From assembly GCA_019245115.1 (NCBI GenBank), contig JAFARZ010000364.1, positions 1-62,663 of the forward strand: 62,663 nt of DNA. The letters are read 5' to 3'. Position 1 is the stretch's first letter. Each line of letters starts with the position of its first letter. This DNA is from Streptosporangiaceae bacterium. GTDB lineage: Bacteria > Actinomycetota > Actinomycetes > Streptosporangiales > Streptosporangiaceae. Shown in pieces: positions 23,197-31,410 of the stretch. Under the pieces are notes generated by a model, which saw nothing but the letters and a program-made list of their open reading frames with translations, was not told the DNA's origin and searched no databases. Made by a program: the position numbers and the translations under genes.

Positions 23197-23237
23197 CAGG
23201 GTATCTGTCCGGTTGTTTCGGGTGATCAGGGGGGATC

Positions 23238-23744
23238 GTGACCTTCCCGTTCGAACTCAGGCTGCCGCTCGCGCCGTACCGGTTCGTCTGGCGGGACGAA
23301 GCGGCCGTCGACGCCGAGAAGGAGACGACCGACTCCTACACGGAGGAGCGATACCGGCATGCCGACGGGACCACCACGGTCATCCGTGAATACCGCGCCG
23401 ACGGCTCGTTCCACATCATGTCCGACCGCGGCGAGATCGAACTCGTCGACAACGCGAACAACCCGTACGCCGCAGACCCGGTAAGCCTGGTACGGCTCCC
23501 CTTACCCTCCGCGCAAGGCCGAGCTGCGCTCGGCCGGCTTGGAGCCACGCCGGGAACCGCCGCCCCTCTGGGACGGCGACCGCCGCTGTATTTCCCTCCG
23601 CGCCAAGGCCTCGCTGCGCTCGGCCGGCTTGGAGCCACGCCGGGAACCGCCGCCCCTCCGGGACGGCGACCGCCGCGGCAGCTCGCATACGCTCGCTCAT
23701 ATCCTCCGCGCCGAGGGTCGCTTTACTGGGAGTCTTGGTGGTAG
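23238..23744 (+). CDS. unknown protein whose tail is a dispersed repeat
   Basis: GTG 23238 follows AGGGGGGATC. The first 85 residues form a beta-rich charged domain (ERYRHADGTTTVIREYRADG) with no recognised family. From about residue 88 the protein is encoded by two copies of a 90-bp repeat and is Arg/Pro/Gly-rich. The natural end was probably displaced when the repeat arrived. Its last 22 bases overlap the convergent GntR gene. Confidence 0.6.
   Translation: MTFPFELRLPLAPYRFVWRDEAAVDAEKETTDSYTEERYRHADGTTTVIREYRADGSFHIMSDRGEIELVDNANNPYAADPVSLVRLPLPSAQGRAALGRLGATPGTAAPLGRRPPLYFPPRQGLAALGRLGATPGTAAPPGRRPPRQLAYARSYPPRRGSLYWESWW
23505..23676. repeat. tandem copies of a GC-rich dispersed repeat
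   Basis: Two copies with a 90-base period (about 23505-23586 and 23594-23676) share nearly all of an 80-base unit with CGGCCGGCTTGGAGCCACGC at 23531-23550 and 23621-23640. A related copy in reverse orientation lies at about 34765-34850 between the ABC permease and ATPase genes. Confidence 0.75.
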
Positions 23745-24382
23745 GCGGTGCGGGTGCGTTCGGTGTGCTTGCGGGCCAGCAACTGGGCGCGGTCTTGATC
23801 GTGCGCCTCGATCGCGTCGATGAGCTCGGCGTGCTCGGCCCACGAGCCGTGCCCGCGAGCCGGGGCCACCAGCCGGTAGTACCACCGGACGCGGCGGCTC
23901 ACGGTGCTGGCCAGGTCGGCGAGCACAGTGTTCCCGGCGATGGCGGCGATCTCCGCGTGGAACGCGTTGTTCCCGGTGACGGCGCCGTCCAGCTCGTCGG
24001 CCTCGGCGGCCGCCTGGCCTTGCCGACACAGCGACCGGAGCCGGGAGATCGCGGCCGACTCAGCGTTACGGGCCGCCAGCCGGGCGGTTTCCGCCTCCAG
24101 CAGCTCGCGGACGTCGAGCAGTTCGTCCACCTCCTGGTCGGTCGGAATATGGACGAAGGCCCCCTGGCTGGGCCGAAGATCCACCCATCCCTCGGCCTCC
24201 ATGCGGTGCAGGGCCTCCCGGATGGGCTGGCGGCTGACCCCCAGCTGGCGGGCGATGTCGGTTTCCACCAGATGCTGGCCGGGTGGCAGCTCGCCGCCGA
24301 CGATCAAGTCGACCAGCGCGTCGTACACCGACTGCCGCAACGGCACCGGCCGTGGGACCGGTTTGATCACCGTCTGTTTCAT
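23723..24382 (-). CDS. GntR/FadR-type regulator with FCD domain
   Basis: The 219-residue product has a GntR winged helix at residues 10-80 (LPPGQHLVETDIARQLGVSR then QPIREALHRMEAEGWV) and an all-helical FCD ligand domain with DVRELLEAETARLAA, NNAFHAEI and HAELIDAIEA. FCD regulators sense carboxylic acids. ATG 24382 follows GGGGAGGAACTCGC. Without the inserted element it would be close to the oxalate-type genes, so control of that operon is possible but unproven. Confidence 0.85.
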   Translation of the reverse strand: MKQTVIKPVPRPVPLRQSVYDALVDLIVGGELPPGQHLVETDIARQLGVSRQPIREALHRMEAEGWVDLRPSQGAFVHIPTDQEVDELLDVRELLEAETARLAARNAESAAISRLRSLCRQGQAAAEADELDGAVTGNNAFHAEIAAIAGNTVLADLASTVSRRVRWYYRLVAPARGHGSWAEHAELIDAIEAHDQDRAQLLARKHTERTRTAYHQDSQ

Positions 24383-24453
24383 GCGAGTTCCTCCCCGTCC
24401 AAGTTTATAGGCGACAGTATGCAAAATGCGATCGCTAGGTTCGCGGTGAGCGA

Positions 24454-24537
24454 CGAGATGAATGGCGCCATCGATGTCGCTGGGGTGGAACATTTCGGGC
24501 ACCCATCGAGATGGATGGCGCCATCGATGTCGCTGGG
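24454..24537. repeat. two 31-bp direct repeats with a central palindrome
   Basis: Positions 24454-24484 and 24507-24537 are identical but for one base, and each contains ATGGCGCCAT. They lie in the divergent gap between the GntR/FadR gene and the YdeI-like gene and so could be operators. Similar palindromes occur at 45887-45959. Confidence 0.65.
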
Positions 24538-24590
24538 AGCGCGGCGGGGCGCGGGGAAGCAGGGGTGGTGGGGGCTGATTGAATGGGCGG

Positions 24591-25172
24591 ATGGTGGACG
24601 GGGACGTGCCGGTGGTGTCGTTCGGGTCGCCGCGGGACTGGGAGGACTGGCTGGAGGCTAATCACTCGTCTTCGGCGGGGGTCTGGCTGAAGATCGCCAA
24701 GAAGGGCGCGGAAGAGCCCACCGTCTCCTATCCGGAGGCGCTCGAAGTCGCCCTGTGCTTCGGCTGGATCGACGGGCAGAAGGGGGCCCTCGACGACACG
24801 CACTGGCTGCAGCGGTTCACGCCGCGCCGGGCACGATCCAAGTGGTCGCGGATCAACCGGGACAAGGCCGAGGCGCTGATCGCGGACAGGCGGATGCGAT
24901 CAGCCGGACTGCGTGAGGTGGAACTCGCGAAGGCGGACGGGCGCTGGGACGCCGCCTATGAGGGGCAGCGCACCAGCACGGTGCCACCGGACCTGGCCGC
25001 CGCACTGGACGAAAACGACGAAGCCCGCGCGTTCTTCGCCACGCTCAGCAGCGCCAACCGGTACGCCATCCTGTACCGGGTCAGCGACGCCAAGCGGCCC
25101 GAGACCAGGGCGCGCCGCATCGCGACCTTCATCACGATGCTCGCCGAGCACAAGACGATCCACCCGCAGTAA
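24591..25172 (+). CDS. YdeI/OmpD-associated-type protein
   Basis: The 193-residue product has the family pattern: WEDWLEANHSSSAGVWLKIAK near the start, EALEVALCFGWIDGQ at about 45-60, FTPRRARSKWSRIN and a helical C-terminus with KRPETRARRI. Proteins of this family are linked to stress or peptide resistance, but their biochemistry is unsettled. Start codon ATG 24591 was chosen; a TTG at 24579 in the same frame has a slightly better ribosome binding site. Confidence 0.82.
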   Translation: MVDGDVPVVSFGSPRDWEDWLEANHSSSAGVWLKIAKKGAEEPTVSYPEALEVALCFGWIDGQKGALDDTHWLQRFTPRRARSKWSRINRDKAEALIADRRMRSAGLREVELAKADGRWDAAYEGQRTSTVPPDLAAALDENDEARAFFATLSSANRYAILYRVSDAKRPETRARRIATFITMLAEHKTIHPQ

Positions 25173-25184
25173 GCGACCGCTACC

Positions 25185-25892
25185 TCAGAAGCCGTACTTC
25201 TTGCCGTCCAGCGTCTGGCTGGCGGGCGGCGGGGAGAGGTTGAGGGGCGCGTTGTAGTTGGTGAAGACCAGATCGGCGTTGCTGCCGGCGTCCAGGCGGA
25301 GCACCTCGGGAGTCGAGGAGACCGAGACGTAGATGCCGTCCGCGTCGCCGGAGTCGGTGATGTGCAGCGCCTTCTGGCCGTTGATCGTGGTGTATCCGTG
25401 CTCGACCATGCCGGACACCTGGCCGCTGAACGGGCCGGCCAGCTGGGTCGGGTGGCAGAGCACTCCCAGCGCTGCCAGCGTCTTGCTATCGGGGCCGACC
25501 TTTAGGTACTTGCCGGTGAACGTGTCCGCCGTCTTCGTCGCGCCAAGGGTGCCGCCGGTGCCGGCGACCTTCCAGAAGGTCGGATCCGCGCTGAAATACG
25601 TCGAGCCGTTGACCTTGAGAACGTTGAACGTGCCCTTGGCCGACGAGGCGAAGCTGCCCTGGCAATTGGTCGCGCCGAGCGTCACGTCGAGGTTGTACTG
25701 CAGACCGTTCTCGTTCGTGGGCCCGTTGACGTGGACCGAGGACGCCGTCTTGAGGTCGGCGAACGCCTTCATCGTGATCTGGTTCGCGTCCATCCCGGAC
25801 AGCGGGCCGCCGCCGGAACCGCCGCACGCCGCGGTCCCCGCCGCGACCGCCACGCACAGTGCGGCTGGTACCACCCAACGGAATCTCGTCAC
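25185..25892 (-). CDS. secreted lipoprotein, LppX/LprG-like
   Basis: The 235-residue product has a lipoprotein signal peptide ending AAGTAACGG, with Cys23 as the expected lipid-carrying residue. The rest is a beta-rich single domain with the features of LppX_LprAFG lipoproteins, such as MKAFADLKTASSVHVNG near the start and two mature cysteines likely to pair. These proteins carry lipids in the cell envelope in mycobacteria; here the ligand is unknown. It converges on the YdeI-like gene with a 12-base gap. Confidence 0.75.
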   Translation of the reverse strand: MTRFRWVVPAALCVAVAAGTAACGGSGGGPLSGMDANQITMKAFADLKTASSVHVNGPTNENGLQYNLDVTLGATNCQGSFASSAKGTFNVLKVNGSTYFSADPTFWKVAGTGGTLGATKTADTFTGKYLKVGPDSKTLAALGVLCHPTQLAGPFSGQVSGMVEHGYTTINGQKALHITDSGDADGIYVSVSSTPEVLRLDAGSNADLVFTNYNAPLNLSPPPASQTLDGKKYGF

Positions 25893-25984
25893 GACCGCTC
25901 CTCAACCTTGTGCGCCCAAACCGTACAAAGCACGCCAGAGCATACCTGGGGCGGACGGGACCGGGTGGGCGATCCGGAAGACTC

Positions 25985-26590
25985 TCAGGTAAGGTCCCGG
26001 CGGCGCAGGGACGCCAGGCCGGCCAGGCAAAACGCCGCGGCGACGGCGGACAGCCACACCAGCAGCACGGCTATGCCCACCGCGGTCCACGTCCCGGCCA
26101 CCGACCACGCCGGCAGCAACCCGAACAGCAGCACCGCCACCGCCGCGACCGCCAGCGCCGACGGGAGCTGGGCCATCGCGGCGCCAGTCAGCCGCCCGGC
26201 CTGCGGTCCGGCCGATCCGATCCGCAGCCCCTAACCGAGACCGGTCGCCACACCCGCCACCGCCAGCAACACCGCCGTGCCCGCCACGGCGACCACGATG
26301 TGGCCGCGCACCCAGCGACCCGGCCTACCGCCGTGGCCAGCACCGGCTCGGCCCGGCCACTGGTTTCCTCCACGCGCAGCCGGAGCAGCACGGCCGTCGC
26401 GTACGCGGCACCGGCCAGCCCGGCCAGCAGCATGAGCGCGGCCAGGTAGGCATCGGTGGGGGCATGCTGCCCGCCGACTGGCCGCCGAGCCGGGTGAACT
26501 CGCGCTGGATCGCGCTGCTAGTGCCGAAGAGCTGGCCGAACCCCTTCGCGGCCGCGCCGGACGCGGGTTCGCCAGCGACGAGCTTCCCGC
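25985..26590 (-). pseudogene. broken ABC-2-type antibiotic exporter permease
   Basis: Fragments of one permease are visible in successive frames of the minus strand. GQLFGTSSAIQREFTRLGG lies near 26480-26560. LLAGLAGAAYATAVLLRLRV and EETSGRAEPVLATAVGR lie near 26340-26433, then RGHIVVAVAGTAVLLAVAG near 26235-26320. The last piece is AQLPSALAVAAVAVLLFGLL at 25990-26176, to the stop at 25985. At least two frameshifts and one stop interrupt it and its N-terminus is missing. The EETSGRAEPVLATAV motif is typical of polyketide-antibiotic-type ABC exporters. Confidence 0.75.
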
Positions 26591-26642
26591 GCTAATGGAG
26601 CGATGGGACAAATATCGCGCCGAACATGGGTAGTTTGGCGTC

Positions 26643-27143
26643 ATGCGCTACCTGGTACGCGAGCGGCTGTTCGATTTCAAAGACGACTTCTGGGTCACAG
26701 ACGCCCACGGCGACCGGGTGTTCTTCGTCGACGCCAAGATGCTGTCGCTGCATCACACGCTGGTGCTGTCGGACGCCTCGGGACGCAAGCTCGCCTCGAT
26801 CAAGCACAAGCTGCTGACGTTCACCGACGCCATGGACATCGAGCACGACGGCCGGGTGGTGGCCACCGTGCACAAGGCCGTGTTCTCACCGCTGCACCAT
26901 CGGGCCGTGGTGGATCTGCACGACGACGGCGGCGGGCGGCTCGAGGCGGTGGGTGACCTCATCGACAAGGAGTTCGAGGTTCGCGACGGGCACCGAGTGC
27001 TGGCGCGGATCTCCCGGAAATGGTTCCGGCTCCGCGACACCTACGGCGTCGATGTCGCGCCGGGCGAGAACGAGCCGCTGATGATCTGCATCGCGGTCTG
27101 CCTAGACCGCATCCACCACGACGAAGAAGAACGCCACGGGTAG
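26643..27143 (+). CDS. LURP-one-related (Tubby C-like) protein
   Basis: The 166-residue product matches the LURP-one/DUF567 fold. It opens MRYLVRERLFDFKDDFWVTD, follows with repeated beta strands (GRKLASIKHKLLTFTDAMDI and GRVVATVHKAVFSP), and ends with a hydrophobic helix (LMICIAVCLDRI). The fold is a membrane-tethered beta barrel around one helix, related to phospholipid scramblases. Its role in bacteria is unknown. Confidence 0.8.
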   Translation: MRYLVRERLFDFKDDFWVTDAHGDRVFFVDAKMLSLHHTLVLSDASGRKLASIKHKLLTFTDAMDIEHDGRVVATVHKAVFSPLHHRAVVDLHDDGGGRLEAVGDLIDKEFEVRDGHRVLARISRKWFRLRDTYGVDVAPGENEPLMICIAVCLDRIHHDEEERHG

Positions 27144-27729
27144 TTTCCGGCGGTAGACCCCCCGTCCGCGACGCTTCCCGCCATTAGTTTCACCTGTACG
27201 CCGCCCCGATGACGTCCGCCGTGCGGCACAAATCGGGCATGTCGCCATTTAGCCGTGCCGGGACTCGTCGCTTCACGGAAGAAAGGGTCCTCGCGGAAGG
27301 AAGGGCGCCGGAAAGCGGCGCCCAATGCTCCATGAGGCTCTAATGTTCCACACCAGCCACCCGTCTCCGTGCGCCAGAAACGGGGTAAATGGTGAAATGT
27401 CGGGCACGACGTGGCGTGAGGGGCGCGCAGGCCGGGGCGCGCGCAGCCTGGAAGGGGCGCGCAGGCCGGAAGGGGCGGGCAGGCCGGAAGGGGCGGGCAG
27501 GCCGGGAGGCGGGCAGGCCGGAGGGGCGCGCGGGCTGGGGAGGCACGCAGGACGGGCTGCGCGCAGGACGGGAGCGGCGCGCGGGCTGGGGGGCGCGCAG
27601 GCGTGAGGGGCCGCGGGCTGGGGGCGCGCGGCGTAAGGGGGGCGCGGCGTGAGGGGCCCGCGGGCTGCAGGCCGGAAGGGGGGGTCAGCGGGTGGCGCGT
27701 CGAGGTGGGTGGCTGGGTAGGGTGCCATT
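27144..27729. other. intergenic region with hairpin and minisatellite
   Basis: No convincing gene. GGGCGCCG at 27303-27310 pairs with CGGCGCCC at 27316-27323, forming a likely terminator in a segment that resembles 60370-60470. From about 27421 to 27690 the plus strand is a G-rich minisatellite. Long frames through it are repetitive and not protein-like. Confidence 0.7.
27421..27690. repeat. G-rich minisatellite
   Basis: The unit GGAAGGGGCGGGCAGGCC is repeated with small changes at the start, then decays into related GGGCGCGCAGG and GGCTGGGG units. Strand bias is extreme, with few T bases and many G-runs, so quadruplex or R-loop formation is plausible. It lies upstream of the uronate-dehydrogenase-like gene. 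Confidence 0.7.
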
Positions 27730-28542
27730 GTGGCGATCATTCTCATCACCGGCGCGGCCGGGATCGTGGGGAGCATGCTCCGCCCCCGGCTCGCGCGGCC
27801 GGACCGGACTCTGCGCCTGCTCGACATCGCGCCGCTGACGGCGGGTCCGCGCGAGGAGGTCGTCCAGGCCTCGGCCACCGACCTGGACGCGATGACTGAG
27901 GCGTGCCATGGCGCCGACGCCGTCATCCACCTCGCGGGGATTTCCGGCGAGGCGTCCTGGGAGCGCATCCGCGACGTGAACATCGAAGGCGGCTACGTGG
28001 CGTTCGAGGCGGCCCGCCGGGCCGGGGTGCCACGGGTGATCTTCGCGTCCTCCAACCACGCGATCGGCTTCACCCCGCGCGAGAGGTTCCCGGTGCCCGA
28101 CTACACCTTCCCGGCGCCGGACACCTACTACGGCGTGTCCAAGGTCGCCACCGAGGGCCTGGCCGCGCTGTATCACCACCGGTACGGCCTCGACGCGATC
28201 TGCATCCGCATCCTGACCTGCTTCCCCAAGCCGCCGAACCGGCGGGCGCTGTCCACCTGGCTGTCCCCGGACGACGCGGGACGCCTGTTCGACAGTTGCC
28301 TGACCGCGGCGAATCCCGGCTTCCGCGTGGTGTTCGGGGTGTCGGCCAACACCCGCGGCGGATTCGTCAGCCTGGCGGAGGCGAAGGCGCTCGGCTACGA
28401 ACCCCAGGATGACGCCGAGGTATATGCCGACGAGATACTGGCCGCCGATCCCGACCGCGATCTCCCCGACGAGGAAGTGCCGGCGCTTCGCAATCTTGGC
28501 GGCGAGTACGCCATTCCCGGCCGCGACGCTCCCCAGGCTTAG
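27730..28542 (+). CDS. NAD-dependent epimerase/dehydratase, uronate-dehydrogenase-like
   Basis: The 270-residue product is an extended short-chain dehydrogenase: ITGAAGIVGSML is the dinucleotide-binding loop, YYGVSK at about 137-142 holds the catalytic Tyr and Lys, and the C-terminal GVSANTRGGFVSLAEAKALG matches the uronate-dehydrogenase branch. Those enzymes oxidise galacturonate or glucuronate to the aldarolactone. The substrate here is inferred. GTG 27730 is taken as start and no operon partner is adjacent. Confidence 0.78.
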   Translation: MAIILITGAAGIVGSMLRPRLARPDRTLRLLDIAPLTAGPREEVVQASATDLDAMTEACHGADAVIHLAGISGEASWERIRDVNIEGGYVAFEAARRAGVPRVIFASSNHAIGFTPRERFPVPDYTFPAPDTYYGVSKVATEGLAALYHHRYGLDAICIRILTCFPKPPNRRALSTWLSPDDAGRLFDSCLTAANPGFRVVFGVSANTRGGFVSLAEAKALGYEPQDDAEVYADEILAADPDRDLPDEEVPALRNLGGEYAIPGRDAPQA

Positions 28543-28686
28543 ACGCCCGATTACGTCGGCACTCCCAGGCGTCGGATGCCCACTTTTGGTAACTCAGCAA
28601 CGAAGAGTTAACAAAGTCGGTAAGTATCTGTATTGGGGGGTTTTCGACGAATAGCCTGAATAGCAGAACATCTCGGGGGAGCGGCC

Positions 28687-31407
28687 ATGCGCATCGCAAG
28701 GACCCTCGGCGGCGCCGCGGGCAGCACGCTCGCCCTGGGACTGCTCGTGTGCTGCTGCGTGGCCATAGCCGTGGCCGGGCCCTCGCTGAGCCTGCGCTTC
28801 CGGACCGACGCGCTGCAACAGCAGATCGGCCAGCTCGGCCCGCTCGGCACCTCCGTCGAGGCCGGCGCGGACCTGGGCAGGTTCACCCAGGACTTCACCG
28901 GCAATCCGGTCATGTCCGAAGACGACATCAACCTGGCGACCAGCGAGATCCACGACAGCCTGCGCGCGACGCTGCCGATAGGCGCGGGCAGCTGGGGCAG
29001 CCTGACCACCACGATCCACCCGGTCATATCCGGCGTGCGGCTGCCGGACAGCGTGGTGCCCGAGCTCGAAGTCACGTACCGCGGCGCCTTGCCGGACAAC
29101 GCCAAGGTTGTCGCGGGTGTGATCACCTCGGGACGGGTTCCGGGCGGCGCCCTGGCGGTCGCCGTCTCCCAATCCACGGCCCGGCGATACGGGCTGCATC
29201 CCGGTTCCCGCCTGACGCTCGGCACTCCCGCCGGTCACATCAAGCTCCTGGTCACCGGGGTGGTGAGCGAGCGCGGCCCGACGTCCACGTTCTGGAACGC
29301 GGACGCGCTCGCCGGGAGCCCCAGCCTGTTCACCACCTCGTCCGGGCTTGAATTCCTGCAAGGCGCGGTCTTCGCGGATTCCGGTCAGCTGACCGCCATG
29401 CAGGCCGCGTTCTGCAAGCCGAGTGGCTGTGACCCGATGCAGCTGCGGTGGGAGTTTCCGATCGTGACCCACGGCATCACGGCGGACCAGGCCCAGCCGC
29501 TGTACACCAACCTGCAGGCGGGTGCAAGTACGCTGTCCGCGCAGCTCGGCAGCGCAGCGGCCGACGTGACGATCGCCTCGGCGCTGACCAGCACGCTGGG
29601 CACGTTCCTCGCCACGCAGTCGGCCATCCTCGCGGTGCTGCTGCTGTTGTTCATCAGCCTGATCGCGGTCGGGGCGGTGGTGATAATCCTGGCCGGCCGG
29701 ATGATCGTCACCCGCCGCGAGGCGGAGCTGGGGACGCTGCACGCCCGCGGCGCTTCCGGTAACCAGGTCGCGCTGCTGGTGACGGGCGGCGTCGCCCTCG
29801 GGGCCATACCCGGTGCGCTGATCGGCGCGGCCCTGGGCAGCCTGACCACCCTCGGCTCCGGCACCGTACCCGGCGGATCCAGTGGTCTGGGCTGGGAGCT
29901 GGCCGCCGTGGCGCTGGTCGTGGGACTCGCTGGCCCGGTGGCCGTGACGCTGCGGCGGCACCACAAGTCCTCACCGGTGGTCAACCCGGCCCGCATCCTG
30001 ACCGCGGAGACCAGGACCCCGCGGTTCGCGGGGCCGGCGCTGCGGCGGCTGACCGCCTCGATCACCGCCTGCGCCGTGGCCGTCGGGGGCCTGTACGTGC
30101 TGCACCAGCAGGGCGTATCGCCGGGTTCGACCAACTGGTTCCTGACCGTCGCGCCCCTCCTGGCCGCCGCTCCCGCCGCACTGCTCGCCATTTACCTGTA
30201 CCCCGTGGCCGTCCGCGGGCTGCTGTGGATGCTCCGGCGCAGCACCCGGGCCACCAGCTACTTCGCCTTCGCCAGCGCCGCCCGCGCGCCGGTGGCCACC
30301 GCCTACGCCCTGGTACTGGCGCTGACGCTGGCCGCCTTCGGCGGGATGGTCCGCGACGGTATCATCGCGGGGCAGACGCTCGCCTCGTGGCAGGTCACGG
30401 GCGCGGACGCGGTCATCCGCAACGGACCGGCCGCCGCGCCCATCACGCCCGCGATGCTGCGCACGGTCGCCGCGGTTCCCGGCGTGCGGCAGACGGCGGC
30501 GGTCTGGCAGACGACCTGGAACGCGCCCGACGGAACGCAACTCAGCACCGACGCGGTGGATCCGGCCGCATACCGGGCGCTGACCCGCGACACGCCGTTC
30601 CCGGCTTTCGCCGCCGCAGCGCTGGACACCTCGACGCAACCGGTCAGGCCGACCACGGTGGTCAGCGTCCTGGCCTCCCCGCAGGCCGCGGCGGCCCTCG
30701 GCGTCGGAAGCGTGCAGATCACCTCGGCGACCGGCATCGCGGGGCCGATCCTGGTCCGGGTGGCCGGCACACTGCCGGATACGCCGGCCGAGCCCGGCGG
30801 GGGCGATTTCCTGCTCATGCCGCTGCGTACCCTGCCCGGACCGTCCGGCCGCCCGGCTCCGAACGTGATCCTCGCCGCCGGCCCGAACCTGGACCAGGCA
30901 CGGCTGGGCGCCGTGGTGAACCGGATGCTGCCCGGCGCCACCATCACCTATCGTTCCGCCGTGTCGGCCTCACTGCGCAACGCGCCGCTGCCGCGGGCGG
31001 GCGTGCTCCTGATCCTGCTGTCCGTCATCGCCGCCGCCACACTCGGCATCGCGGGGCTGGTTCTCGGCCTGGCCTTCGGCGCGCGCGAGCGGCGGCTGAC
31101 GCTGGCCAGGCTGAACGTCATGGGGCACAGCCAGGACTCCTGGTTCGCGCTGCTGTGCGGACTGCCCGCGGTGCTGATGGCGATCATCGCCGCGGCCGTG
31201 TGCGCGCTCATCCTGCCCGGCCTGGTCGGCTCCGACCTGGACCTGTCCGCCTTCACCGGATCCGGTGCGCCGGTCCCGCTGCGGCCGGGGCTGAACACGT
31301 TCGGCGAGGCGGCCGCGATCGCCGTGCTGGTGGCCGGGGCCGCCCTGGTCGCCGAGTCCAGGAAGTCGCGCCGCAGCGGCATCACCGGCGTACTGCGAGC
31401 GGAGTGA
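28687..31407 (+). CDS. large FtsX-type ABC exporter permease
   Basis: The 906-residue protein begins with a membrane anchor (residues 9-32) and an outer domain of about 260 residues. An FtsX-like membrane core follows (about 305-420, with RREAELGTLHARGASGNQVA as the coupling loop), then more membrane segments at 455-560, another outer domain and a second core at 770-900. This double-core plan is common in actinobacterial MacB/LolE-type exporters, which move lipids or peptides out of the membrane. The next permease starts three bases after the stop, so the two are in one operon with two ATPases. Confidence 0.85.
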   Translation: MRIARTLGGAAGSTLALGLLVCCCVAIAVAGPSLSLRFRTDALQQQIGQLGPLGTSVEAGADLGRFTQDFTGNPVMSEDDINLATSEIHDSLRATLPIGAGSWGSLTTTIHPVISGVRLPDSVVPELEVTYRGALPDNAKVVAGVITSGRVPGGALAVAVSQSTARRYGLHPGSRLTLGTPAGHIKLLVTGVVSERGPTSTFWNADALAGSPSLFTTSSGLEFLQGAVFADSGQLTAMQAAFCKPSGCDPMQLRWEFPIVTHGITADQAQPLYTNLQAGASTLSAQLGSAAADVTIASALTSTLGTFLATQSAILAVLLLLFISLIAVGAVVIILAGRMIVTRREAELGTLHARGASGNQVALLVTGGVALGAIPGALIGAALGSLTTLGSGTVPGGSSGLGWELAAVALVVGLAGPVAVTLRRHHKSSPVVNPARILTAETRTPRFAGPALRRLTASITACAVAVGGLYVLHQQGVSPGSTNWFLTVAPLLAAAPAALLAIYLYPVAVRGLLWMLRRSTRATSYFAFASAARAPVATAYALVLALTLAAFGGMVRDGIIAGQTLASWQVTGADAVIRNGPAAAPITPAMLRTVAAVPGVRQTAAVWQTTWNAPDGTQLSTDAVDPAAYRALTRDTPFPAFAAAALDTSTQPVRPTTVVSVLASPQAAAALGVGSVQITSATGIAGPILVRVAGTLPDTPAEPGGGDFLLMPLRTLPGPSGRPAPNVILAAGPNLDQARLGAVVNRMLPGATITYRSAVSASLRNAPLPRAGVLLILLSVIAAATLGIAGLVLGLAFGARERRLTLARLNVMGHSQDSWFALLCGLPAVLMAIIAAAVCALILPGLVGSDLDLSAFTGSGAPVPLRPGLNTFGEAAAIAVLVAGAALVAESRKSRRSGITGVLRAE

Positions 31408-31410
31408 GCG

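Noticed and set aside
27421..27690. CRISPR-like array
   Set aside because: Units are contiguous and decayed with no unique spacers, and no cas gene is near.
27325..27899. Long frames across the G-rich minisatellite
   Set aside because: The translations are repeats of Gly, Arg and Ala with no domain or ribosome binding site.
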